From NCBI GenBank assembly GCA_009193035.1, contig SWDT01000064.1, forward strand, positions 62,001 through 126,000: a stretch of 64,000 nucleotides of DNA. The letters run 5' to 3'. Shown piece after piece: positions 56,601 through 64,000 of the stretch; the first letter of the stretch is position 1, and the number at the start of each line of letters is the position of its first letter. The notes beneath the pieces were generated by a model, which was given only the letters and a program-made list of their open reading frames with translations, ran no database searches and had not been told where the DNA came from. A program made the position numbers and the translations under genes. The DNA comes from Halicephalobus mephisto (taxonomy: Eukaryota > Nematoda > Chromadorea > Rhabditida > Panagrolaimidae).

Positions 56601-58087
56601 ACTACATCACTGTCCATGTGCCGTTGATCCCCCAGACGAAGGACTTGTTGAATAAAGAAACATTTTCAAAATGCAAATCTGGAGTGAGAATAGTCAACGT
56701 TGCCAGAGGGGGAATAATCAACGAACAAGACCTCGTTGAAGCTCTGGATTCTGGGAGAGTGGCCGGAGCCGCGATTGATGTCTTTGTGGAAGAACCCCCG
56801 ACTTACAGAGCTCTCGTGGATCATCCCAAAGTCGTCTGTACCCCTCATCTGGGGGCATCAACAACCCAAGCCCAACAAAGAGTCGCTGTCGAAATCGCTG
56901 AAAACATCATTTCTCTCAACAACGGGACAGGACTCTTCGGGGCGTTGAATGCCGCTGCTTTGGCCGCCGTCCTGGACGACACCAAAGCCCAATACGTCAG
57001 AGCCTGTACCGACCTCGCTCAAATTTTGGCTTCTTTGTCCAAGGATTCCAAATCCTTCAACGTCCAGTTCCCCAGTCCTGCCACTGGTCTCCAGAAGGCC
57101 CTAACTGCTGGAACCATCGTCGGACTTCTGACTGCTTCTGGAGTCACCGGATTGAACCTCATCAACGCCGAAGGAGAAGCTGCTAAAGAAGGCATTACTG
57201 TAAGTTCATCAATGATTTTTATATGAAAATAACTTTAATTTAAGTCAGTTATTCTTTTTTGGAAAATTTAAACGAGCGCGAGTCAGTCCAAATATTCCTT
57301 TTTTCGAAACAAAAACAAGTGCGAGTCATTTTTGATTAACCATTCATTCTTATAAACTTAACATAAATCAGTCCAAACATTCCTTTTTCGAAACAAGAAC
57401 AAGTGCGAGTCATTTTTGATTAGCCATTCATTCCTATAAACTTAACATAAATCAGTCCAAATATTCCCTTTTTTCGAAACAAAAACAAGTGCGAGTCATT
57501 TTTGATTAGCCATTCTAATAAACCATTCATCCTAAAAATCAACGCGAGTCACTTTGGCAAACTGTTCTAATACTTTTTCTTCCACATCGAGTGCGAATCG
57601 GCCTAATTGTATGATTTTTTCATTGGGCAAATCAGTGCGAGTGGATTTATTCTGACAGATCTAGATTCTTGGATGACTTTATATGGAAATTGCTTAGGAG
57701 TGTGCTTATTTTAGGATTCTGTGGATTTCATATATGAATGTTTTTTAAATTTTATATTTCTATTAATAATTCCAGGTCGCGACAGAGCAGACGTCCGGGA
57801 ACGAGCTGACAATCTCCACTGGGGACCTCTCCGTCACCGGGTACCCTTCCCCCGCGGGAACCATCGTCAGTGCCATAAACAACCGAAAAGTCCCAGTCCC
57901 CGTCCTTGCCGCAGGGACTCTCGCTGTTTCGACCACAGGAGAAGCCACAATCGACGAGAAACTCAAGTCTAAGCTTTCTGTCGAGTACGGTCTCATCGGA
58001 GGGGGCAGAGTTGCTCTCTTCGGGACTCTTACAGAAAACGAAGAAGATGTTCTCCGTACTTCCGAATTTGCTGTCGTCAAGTTCTAG
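50698..58087 (+). CDS. PHGDH: D-3-phosphoglycerate dehydrogenase (PHGDH)
   Basis: First enzyme of serine synthesis (3-phosphoglycerate to 3-phosphohydroxypyruvate, NAD-dependent). Exons 50698-50961, 51366-51492, 56298-57199 and 57776-58087, phases 0, 1, 0, giving 534 residues, or 502 from the ATG at 50794, which matches the usual family start (IKSVFIADEIEQECVDVL). Landmarks: YDAVIVRSATK, VGRAGTGVDNIDV, the NAD-binding GLGRIGQEVASRM, the catalytic region NVARGGIINEQDL, FVEEPP and the TPHLGAST His. A C-terminal extension of about 200 residues corresponds to the ASB/ACT-like part of the long PHGDH form. Intron 2 is 4.8 kb and contains a separate same-strand gene. Poly(A) signal at 58275. Confidence 0.96.
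51901..52160 (+). other. Higher-GC segment in PHGDH intron 2
   Basis: A 260-bp patch of normal codon-like composition with an open frame starting ATGGTCTCAAAAAAGACA. It has no recognisable domain, and only an ACGGCCCCCGGGACGCCG motif stands out. It might be a regulatory segment; coding is not supported. Confidence 0.3.
52260..52830. repeat. PHGDH intron array with GTACTCTTGGCACGAAAAT core
   Basis: About ten degenerate units roughly 50-60 bp apart, each pairing a TAATACAGTACTCTTGGCAC word with GAAAATATTTTTTAAAGAATG. No coding signal. Confidence 0.7.
53380..53830. repeat. PHGDH intron array with GCCAGTTTTTCC core
   Basis: About twelve units of roughly 32 bp, each with a version of TGCCAGTTTTTCC followed by ATAAAATTCAAAAAT or TTTTATTTACC. 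The core is the same as that of the array upstream of the gene (49.2-50.4 kb). Confidence 0.7.
54405..54641 (+). CDS. Candidate small membrane or secreted protein in PHGDH intron 2
   Basis: A 78-residue ORF starting 14 bases after an acceptor-like TTTTTACTAG. The N-terminus is a strong hydrophobic segment after a short basic start (MKFKYLAVTVVFVPFFFLQL continuing IYLLALFSC), as in a signal peptide or type II anchor. The remainder is Arg/Pro-rich (PKWPRRPFGERSNGD, ARRPLAGGFHD). Pairs of Arg would suit a peptide precursor. I do not recognise it. It lies 184 bp before the nested zinc-finger-like gene on the same strand and could alternatively be part of that gene's leader or chance. Base composition is clearly richer in GC than its surroundings. 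Confidence 0.3.
   Translation: MKFKYLAVTVVFVPFFFLQLIYLLALFSCQPRSRLQSGTVFTPKWPRRPFGERSNGDTARRPLAGGFHDLKKRPSSQV
54828..56066 (+). CDS. Nested gene: CxxC...HxC zinc-binding-like nematode protein
   Basis: Single open exon of 412 residues with ATG at 54825-54827 (three bases after the acceptor TTTTTTAG), lying wholly inside PHGDH intron 2 on the same strand. Residues about 75-185 form a compact conserved-looking domain: GRQILIYDSRSYPGHRREFA, then YYRCMACRALR (Cys 117 and 120) and NDPDYPEASDHFCTPL (His 161, Cys 163). The CxxC plus HxC arrangement resembles FLYWCH/WRKY-GCM1-type zinc fingers seen in nematode DNA-binding proteins, but I cannot assign it firmly. The rest is Ser/Thr/Asn-rich and acidic, with a basic, possibly conserved tail (SRQMRKPRSGAPGAHVNEI). 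A good donor (AACT|GTAAGC at 56041) lies 26 bp before the stop; see findings. Confidence 0.6.
   Translation, partial: DGTAPLFPLDQKFDFSALLKSAASTMAALQASTSLPTTACTVSTTTPSSNGTSTQVPIPASQLPPFQAMRPIYAPSGYGRQILIYDSRSYPGHRREFAYKTRFTNQSGLTTVYYRCMACRALRHRLQRILPKEKLPAVPCIAVKNDLLINDPDYPEASDHFCTPLTVQESMHRLKVTFERGFKRTRMKMAAEEKAAANKQEIGATATCEITEQPLNLDQYFWIKNETSPDSNVDDAAHSTSSTDDSSEKTESFQGLLFDQRSTVTNETTSNSDVDMEEEQPQTSKSKLDTLLRLQDERENSTSPNENVFPPNSPVTNSSNNNNPTGIPTLPGFPFFNPFIQNNPDLSSLMNLQSLVQNLSSLKSSESIPRISRQMRKPRSGAPGAHVNEIINKYIKSSWDLPENCKLPSKKI
57200..57775 (+). repeat. PHGDH intron 3 with tandem repeat
   Basis: 57240-57550 holds three copies of a roughly 88-105-bp unit with AACAAGTGCGAGTCATTTTT and GATTAGCCATTCATTCCTAT and AACTTAACATAAATCAGTCC. 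No exon. Confidence 0.7.
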
Positions 58088-58274
58088 TTCCTGAATTCAC
58101 TTAGTGTCTTGCCACGAACGTTTTGGGTCTCCCGCTTGATGCCTAAATCCTGCAATACCGACTAAATTAGTTATTTATTTATTCCAATTAACTTTGGCCT
58201 CATTTACACCGGATGGATTCTTGCATTTCGTCAAAAGTATTTTGAAAACTCTCCCAAAATTGTATTAAAAACGG

Positions 58275-58280
58275 AATAAA
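58275..58280 (+). terminator. Poly(A) signal of PHGDH
   Basis: AATAAA 188 bp after the stop codon, in sense orientation. Confidence 0.55.
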
Positions 58281-58290
58281 AGGCATTTTG

Positions 58291-58580
58291 TTGTTTTAGA
58301 AACCTTGGAAATCAGCTATGAAACGGTTCACATCGTCGGAGAAATCCGTGGGAGAGCTTTGAAGCCTTTTTCGTAATGATGGCTCTGTTTTCTTAAATTT
58401 TGTATTCTTCAATCGAGAGTTCCTCGGGCGGTTTTCTTAGAAATACGTGATAAATGGATAAACTTACGAAGATTTGCTCAAATCCCTTTTCTCTAAAAGC
58501 AGACGAAGGGGAAGTCAATCTGCAGGTGATCTTCGGGCTCATGACGTGGGAATAGGGCTTACCCGCAACAATACCATAAC
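58291..58580 (-). CDS. Coding-like fragment of an unidentified minus-strand gene
   Basis: On the minus strand an acceptor TTCCTATGCAG (about 58582) opens a frame YGIVAGKPYSHVMSPK, CRLTSPSSAFREKGFEQIF. It meets a consensus donor GTAAGTTTA at about 58468. An acceptor AAATTTAAG about 75 bp on leads, in phase 0, to KTEPSLRKRLQSSPTDFSDD and VNRFIADFQGF followed by TAA near 58291. The two pieces read like one conserved protein end. I do not recognise it and could not find convincing upstream exons; candidate coding patches with stops lie at 59310-59470. Gene, 3' end of a small gene, or pseudogene remain possible. Confidence 0.4.
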
Positions 58581-59289
58581 TGCATAGGAAGAAATTGGAA
58601 AATTTCACAGACGTGATAAACCGTCTGAACAACACAAAAATTAAAATCCCTTGAAGTTTTTGAAAAAGTAATTCATATATCAAATCCAAACTTTTCAGAG
58701 TATATTCGAAATACGTAATCCAATTTCGTTAAATTTCTTTGCAAAACGAAATAATATAGAAAATTCGTAAATTTAAATTGCACTTTGGTCAATTTTGAAT
58801 AATTCCCTAAATAATTGATTAAACAGTTGTAATCACTCTGCAAACTACAGAATTAGGGAAATAATAATTAAAATTGAAAAAATTCAAATAAAAACGATCC
58901 TAAAATCGACATGTCGGAAGCTTAGTCGACAAGGAAACGAATTCGCTTATTTTTCAACTTTTCATATATAAAATTCAACATTTTTATCTAGTTTTTTCAT
59001 TTTAGAAAAGCATTTAATGAAAACTAAACATGGATTCTGAAGCATTATCCGGCAAAATAAAAAATTAGGTAAAACTTGTTTGAAAAAACCGTTTCGAATA
59101 AATTTTAACATTTGATATATGAAATTTTGTTTTTTATATAATTTGTCACTTCTTAAAGAGTATTATGTAAAAATTTGATATAAATTCCGAATGGTTCTTT
59201 CGTAAGTTACGAAATGAGGTAAGATAAATTTTAAAAAATCTGAAATTTTTAAATTTAAATAAACTTACTGAAGGAAACCATTTAATATA

Positions 59290-59500
59290 CATCATGAGGC
59301 TGAGAAACCTTGATCCTTAGGACATGAGCAGAACACACGACTTCTTCGGTAACATCGGCAGTTTCAGCTTTGGTTTTTTAAACTAGGTCCTTGATCCCGT
59401 GTCCGACGTTGAAAAAACATTTATTTTTTCAGTTACTTTATTCGATTCAGTTCCTGCAATGGTTCCATCACTGGACTTTACCTGGAAACTGAAAAATAAT
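59290..59500 (-). pseudogene. Degraded coding-like patch
   Basis: On the minus strand, after a TTTTTCAG acceptor near 59490, a frame reads KSSDGTIAGTESNKVTEKIN then VFSTSDTGSRT and a stop. It continues in the same frame with KKPKAETADVTEEVVCSAHV and LRIKVSQPHD. The composition is protein-like across the in-frame stop. It may belong to the unidentified minus-strand gene at 58.3 kb or be its dead relative. Confidence 0.3.
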
Positions 59501-59869
59501 ATATGAAACTTCCCAAAAAACAAACCAAAATTCCGGATCGAACATTACCTAAAATCGAAATTTGAAAAACAAGTCCGAAAATAAAATATTTCCTGGAAAA
59601 CAACATTTTTCCTACCAAATGCAAATAAAAATGACACTTTCAAAGTCTTAAATGCGACAAATAACGATCCAGAAACACGGAATTCTGAAAACAATGAATC
59701 AAACTGATCCAGCACAACGAAAAAGCTGATTTGAACCATCAGTCGGTCTCGAGACGAATGATTGCAAAACTTGTAGATTTCAACGCGCAAAAACAACTCT
59801 GGTTTCCCGACTTCGTCGCTCCCATTCTCATTCTTTAAATTCCGTATTTCCGATATTAAAATGGATAAT

Positions 59870-60260
59870 TTGCATAACTTTAGTTTTGAATGATTTATAA
59901 TCTTTTCCCATCGTGTTGTTACAACTTCTTCTTTGGTTAGTTTCGTGAAACGGTTGTTTTCATCACGTCAAGAAGTCGTTTTCATTTTCGTAATCTTGCC
60001 ATGCGCGTTTCTGTTCTATTTGATGACATTTTAGATTCGATATAATTTATATACTTTTCCATCATGTTCCCACGACTTTTCTTCGCTTTATCCTCGTAAA
60101 ACAGTTGTTTTCATTGCGTCAAGAAATCATGTCCATTTTACCAAAATTTATGCGTTTTATTCTTGTCGAATAATGATTTAGATTTTGCATAACTTATACG
60201 TTTTCCGTCGTTGTTGCTTAGGACTTCCTCTGATTACCTTCATGAAACATCTATTTTCGT
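59870..60260. repeat. Three diverged repeats of about 130 bp upstream of the Argonaute gene
   Basis: Each unit runs from a TTTGCATAACTTTAG or TTCGATATAATTTATA word through TTTTCCCATCGTGTTGTTAC or TTTTCCATCATGTTCCCACG to CGTGAAACGGTTGTTTTCAT and its variants. They end about 100 bp before the Argonaute start, so they may be part of its promoter. Confidence 0.55.
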
Positions 60261-60354
60261 GTTGGTAGATGATCAAGTTTCGTACTGCTGATCTCGATAT
60301 ATGTTTCAGTCCTGTTGAGTTACTGATTGTTGCTTTTCAGTGTTGGACCCCAAT

Positions 60355-63300
60355 ATGGGTGACTACAATCGGAAATTCGGAAATAGTCGCTACAATCCTC
60401 GTGGAAGGAACGATTCTGAAAGCAGTTATGGATCCAGTCGAAACTTCAGAAGTAGCGCAGGAGTACGCGATTATTCCAGTAGTGATGGTTACCGAAGTGG
60501 CTACGGAGGTGGGCGAGATTATGGTGGAGGTGGACGTGACTTTGGTAGCAGTGGAGGTGGACGAGAATACGGCGGAGGTGGACGAGAATACAGCGGAGGT
60601 GGACGCGAATACGGTGGAGGTGGACGTGACTTTGGTAGCAGTGGACGTGGCTATGGTGGCGGTGATGGTTTCCGAGGAGGTCGTGGAGGATTCAGAGGAG
60701 GCCGTGGTGGAGGCAACAACCAAATCATCAGGGAGATGCAGAATTTGCAGATTGTCGACAACAATGAAGTTCTCCCCGGTAGATCTGCCTTCAGAAGTGA
60801 TATCCCTCCAAAGGCTACTTCTAATTTGAAGGTCAATTGCTATGAGCTTGATATCAGAAGAGCTGTAGACGTCTATCAGTACGATGTGACAATGTATGGC
60901 ATCAAAGGAGGAATGAAGGGTAAGCCTGAGAAAAGAATCGAACTCTGGCGCCAGGACAAGAATGACATCGCCAAGAACCAAAAGTACCATGCTCTTCATG
61001 AGCTCTTCAATATTCTGCTGGACGAGAACAAGACATTCTTCCAGATTGAATCCGAGAACCCTCTTTACGTCTACGATCGCAGTCGTACCTTGTACTCCAC
61101 TGTTTGTTTGATGGAGAATATGGAGGAAAGAATGTTTTCTTTAGCTCTGAACAACTTGAATGATGAGCAGACTTTTTATCTTCGTGGATATACCCGTGCA
61201 GAAATTAGTTTGAAGAGAACTGGATACTTGAAGGATATTGGGGAACTTGGTGTTAACGACGTTGCTTCTTCTCGTCCGATCATGGCGTATCTGGATGTTC
61301 TCCTCTTCCAGCAAGCCTATGCCACGAATAAGTATTTCGTCTTTGGACCGAAACTTTACTTGAAAAATGAGGCGAATCCGAAGATGCTCCAAAGTTCAAG
61401 GAATTGCTATGACATCAAGTCTGGAATGACCAAAGGATGCAATATATTCAAAGCCGAGGATGAGTACACGAAGAAGTTAGAAATGAAGGTATACCTTCAA
61501 ATTGATTGCAAACTTGCTGCCTTCTACAAACCAATGCCGTTAATCGATTTTATTTGGAACAAGTTTGGTGACCCTTACAGATGTTCTATGAAGGAGATTT
61601 CCAAGGTATTGAAGGGAATTGCAGTTACAACTACTCACCGTCGTGACAAAAATTCGATTTTCATTATTCATGGTTTGAGTGATGAAGGAGCCAATAGGTT
61701 AGGATTTTACTCTGCATTGGTTTTTCATGAGGGTTTTTAGGAGAATGTTCGATTTGAATGGACAACAAGTCAGTGTTGCTGACTTTTTTATGCGGCAATA
61801 TCAGGTTAGAATTAATGAACCGACTTTTCCTTGTGTTGTTGAAAAGCGAGGAAGTCAGAAAAACTACTACCCAATTGATGTTTTGAGAATTGTTGAAGGT
61901 CAACGAGTTGAGAAATCCAAGATGGATCCAAGAATGGTGAGTTGTGGGTTCTTATTTGGAAGTAAAATTCTTTTCAGAACACGGAGATGCTGAGAGCTTG
62001 TCAACAAAAACCATTTGAATTTGAAGAGAATTTGCAAAATCTCTTTGAAAATGCCGGAATCTCGAATGCCAATCCAGATTTGAAATTGGCTAATGTTCGT
62101 GTAGCTGGAAAGAGACTGACGATGACCAAAGGTGTTGAGATCTTCCCTCCATCTCTGGAATATAGGGATCGTCGGGTTGTTGATGTTCAAGACGGCCCAT
62201 GGAAAATGGATTCTTTGAAGTTCTATGAACCTGCACAACGTCTGAATATCGCTGTTCTGTACTGGAGAACTGGTGAGCATGAAGTTCGACGTTTTATAGA
62301 TGAATTGAAGTTTATGGGCACCAACTTCGGTATTGGGTTTGATAGAATTGACTATATCGGTATTCGATCACCAGATGGACAAGAAGAACTCGATCGATTG
62401 GCCGGAGCCGGAAGAGGAAACTACAACTTTGTTTTCCTTGTCAGTGATTCTAAGGAGGCTCATCAAATCTTGAAGTTGTCGGAGATCGAGAAGATTTGGC
62501 CGACACAACAGATCTTGTTGAAAACACTGAAGGCTAGGAAGGACACTATGACCAACATTCTGATGAAGTTGAATGCCAAGAATGGAGGTATCAACAAGGT
62601 CCTGACTTCGAATCCCCAGATGTTGGAGAAGATGGGCACTTCTGTCGACATTGTGTAAGTTCTTCGTTGTCAAAAGCATCTAATGTGACTGTTTTCAGTC
62701 GGTCCATGTTTACCAATACACTGTTGATCGGAGTTGAGTTCTGCCATCCACCACCTCAGAGTGTCTTTGACAAGTATAGAAGTGCCGAGGAAAGAATGCC
62801 CACTTGTGTCGGTATTGCTTCAAACACGAATGACTTCCAGGTAGACCATGGCGACTACTTTTTCTTGAAGAGCAGATCAACTGTTATCAAGTCAGAGTTC
62901 TTCGAAACGAGTATTTTGGATTGTATTAGAGAGTATTACCTCAAGAGTAAGCGTTATCCTTCTACCATTATCGTTTTCCGTTCCGGTGTGTCCGCCGGAG
63001 AAGTGGCGGAAGTTCAGGCTGTTGAGGTTCAGACACTTCAGAATGCCATTTTGAAGCTGATGAAGGCAACTGCTGAGTTCAAGCCTCCTAGGATTATTTT
63101 CTCTTCTGTCCAGAGACAGTCCAACAACAGAATCATCCCAGCCCAGATTAATCCTAGTGATAGAGCCGATCAGCAGAATGTCAGGCCTGGAACTGCGGTT
63201 ATGAACATTAGTAATCCGTTTTTCAAGGAATTCACAATTGTACCTCACAAATCTCTGTTGGGTACTGCCAAGCCCGCAGTTGTGACTGTCATTTACTCTG

Positions 63301-63671
63301 CCAAAGGTATGGACGTTTCTGACAACTCCCTCGCGACCATGAGTGACCCAGAGTTCAACGGCTTCATCAACCTGACAAACTCACTCTGCTATGCTTGTGA
63401 TGCTGTCAATTCTCCAATCTCGGCTCCAAGTGCGTTGGATGCCGCTACTAAAGTTGCCCAAAGAGGCATGAACAATTGGAAGATCAAGTACAGTCGGATG
63501 GATGATGACAACAGTTCCGTTTCCTCTTTTGGTAACAGAAAGTTTGAGCAAGCCATGGATGAAGAAGAAAAGAAGGTTCATGAACAACAAGTGGAAACCG
63601 TTGTTAACGAAAAGTTGAAGCAATGGACGTTCGAATTGCGTCCGAAATTGAAGACTGCCTACTGGACTTGA
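60355..63671 (+). CDS. WAGO-type Argonaute, catalytically inactive, RG-rich N-terminus
   Basis: Worm-specific Argonaute that would bind secondary 22G-type small RNAs. Exons 60355-61697, 61741-61936, 61978-62654 and 62699-63671, phase-consistent, giving 1,062 residues. The ATG at 60355 follows an acceptor ending at 60340. Residues about 25-125 are Gly/Arg/Ser/Tyr-rich with many GGR and RGG pieces (GGGRDYGGGGRDFGSS), a likely arginine-methylation and condensate-type tail. PAZ falls near residues 390-490 and PIWI from about 660 (YNFVFLVSDSKEAHQIL) to the end. The slicer tetrad is lost: LLIGVEFCHP has Glu (752) for the first Asp, VFRSGVSAGE has Ser (834) for the second Asp, and YACDAVNSPISAPSA lacks the His. 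This is the WAGO-clade pattern. Exons are short-intron, unlike the rest of the window. Confidence 0.94.
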
Positions 63672-63834
63672 ACAGTTGGCTGCTTTGAGTTTCCAACCAT
63701 TATTTTGCAAAATTGTTTGAATTACAATAATTAATTTTAATTATTCAGTTAAATGATTAATTTTATCCAAGAAAATCGTTGAACTACTTTTTCCAAACAG
63801 AATCTTGAAAACTCAACAATCAATAAGCAAAACT

Positions 63835-64000
63835 TTACTTTCTCTTTCTCCAGGAGGACCTGCCACGATTTCCCCTTCCTCTTCGGTTCTGGGTTCTTTG
63901 ATGAGGGTTGTAAACATTCGATGCGTCCGCAGGTTGGTTGAACTTGCTGGGATCAATGTTACCGTAATCAGGAACAGCATCGTCATTACTAACTTCTGCG
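63835..64000 (-). CDS. C-terminus of an RG-rich protein, gene runs off the right edge
   Basis: The minus-strand frame enters from the right edge and ends at TAA 63837-63835. The 54 visible residues include VPDYGNIDPSKFNQPADASN and a basic end RRGRGNRGRSSWRKRK. An EXOSC10/RRP6-like exonuclease tail is one possibility (PDYG plus a KF segment, then a basic end), but nothing decisive is visible. Convergent with the Argonaute, 163 bp between stops. Confidence 0.6.
   Translation of the reverse strand, partial: AEVSNDDAVPDYGNIDPSKFNQPADASNVYNPHQRTQNRRGRGNRGRSSWRKRK

Noticed and set aside
60337..60999. Ser/Thr-rich antisense ORF and Val/Glu-rich alternate-frame ORF over the Argonaute N-terminus
   Set aside because: Mirror images of the GGR repeat in the true frame; the Argonaute frame has consistent exons and domains.
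1..64000. CRISPR arrays, tRNA or rRNA genes, bacterial operons
   Set aside because: The repeats are direct satellite-type arrays without unique spacers of constant length. I found no tRNA-like box A/box B pairs or rRNA segments, and the genes are plainly spliced eukaryotic genes.

Overview
The window is eukaryotic nuclear DNA and almost certainly comes from a free-living-type nematode. The genes are split by short to medium AT-rich introns with GT..AG ends and the nematode acceptor type (TTTTCAG or TTTTTAG). Many start codons lie a few bases after such an acceptor, as expected for trans-splicing, and same-strand genes lie close together as in nematode operons. The protein set also fits: a cellular RNA-dependent RNA polymerase, a MUT-7 exonuclease and a WAGO-type Argonaute. 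I cannot name the species. Intergenic DNA and long introns are very AT-rich and full of local tandem arrays.

Layout. 1-3915 (+): 3' part of an RNAi-type RNA-dependent RNA polymerase, convergent with MUT-7 (7943-4232, -). 9350-8895 (-): a small heat-shock protein with a TATA box and heat-shock-element-like sites. 10.3-16.6 kb: no confident gene; tandem arrays, one TA-flanked MITE and one orphan coding-like ORF. 16603-23846 (+): a secreted, very Pro/Ala/Glu-rich protein with a C-terminal ShKT domain. 28413-24595 (-): a GH31 glycosidase of the MYORG type. 31971-29899 (-): the mitochondrial calcium uniporter pore, MCU. 36282-33692 (-): its gatekeeper, MICU1. 36628-43897 (+): four collinear housekeeping genes that look like an operon (RPC5, cactin, ALG3 mannosyltransferase, NDUFAF5). 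45774-44366 (-): a NUDT19-like hydrolase. 47944-46218 (-): serine hydroxymethyltransferase with alternative mitochondrial and cytosolic starts. 50698-58087 (+): D-3-phosphoglycerate dehydrogenase, whose 4.8-kb second intron holds a same-strand zinc-finger-like gene and a small membrane/secreted ORF. 60355-63671 (+): a slicer-dead WAGO Argonaute with an RG-rich N-terminus. 64000-63835 (-): the 3' end of an RG-rich protein.

Functional themes. Three small-RNA genes (RdRP, MUT-7, WAGO) share 64 kb. MCU and MICU1 are adjacent on one strand. PHGDH (serine synthesis) and SHMT (serine to glycine and one-carbon units) are neighbours in divergent orientation.

The most unusual signal is a family of related introns. 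Introns in cactin, ALG3, the NUDT19-like gene, the GH31 gene and, more distantly, MUT-7 and MCU share sequence, in two cases from splice donor to acceptor, always in the sense orientation of the host gene and mostly 340-470 bp long. This looks like an introner-type element. All exon models below were checked by hand for reading phase; no alignment or database search was possible.
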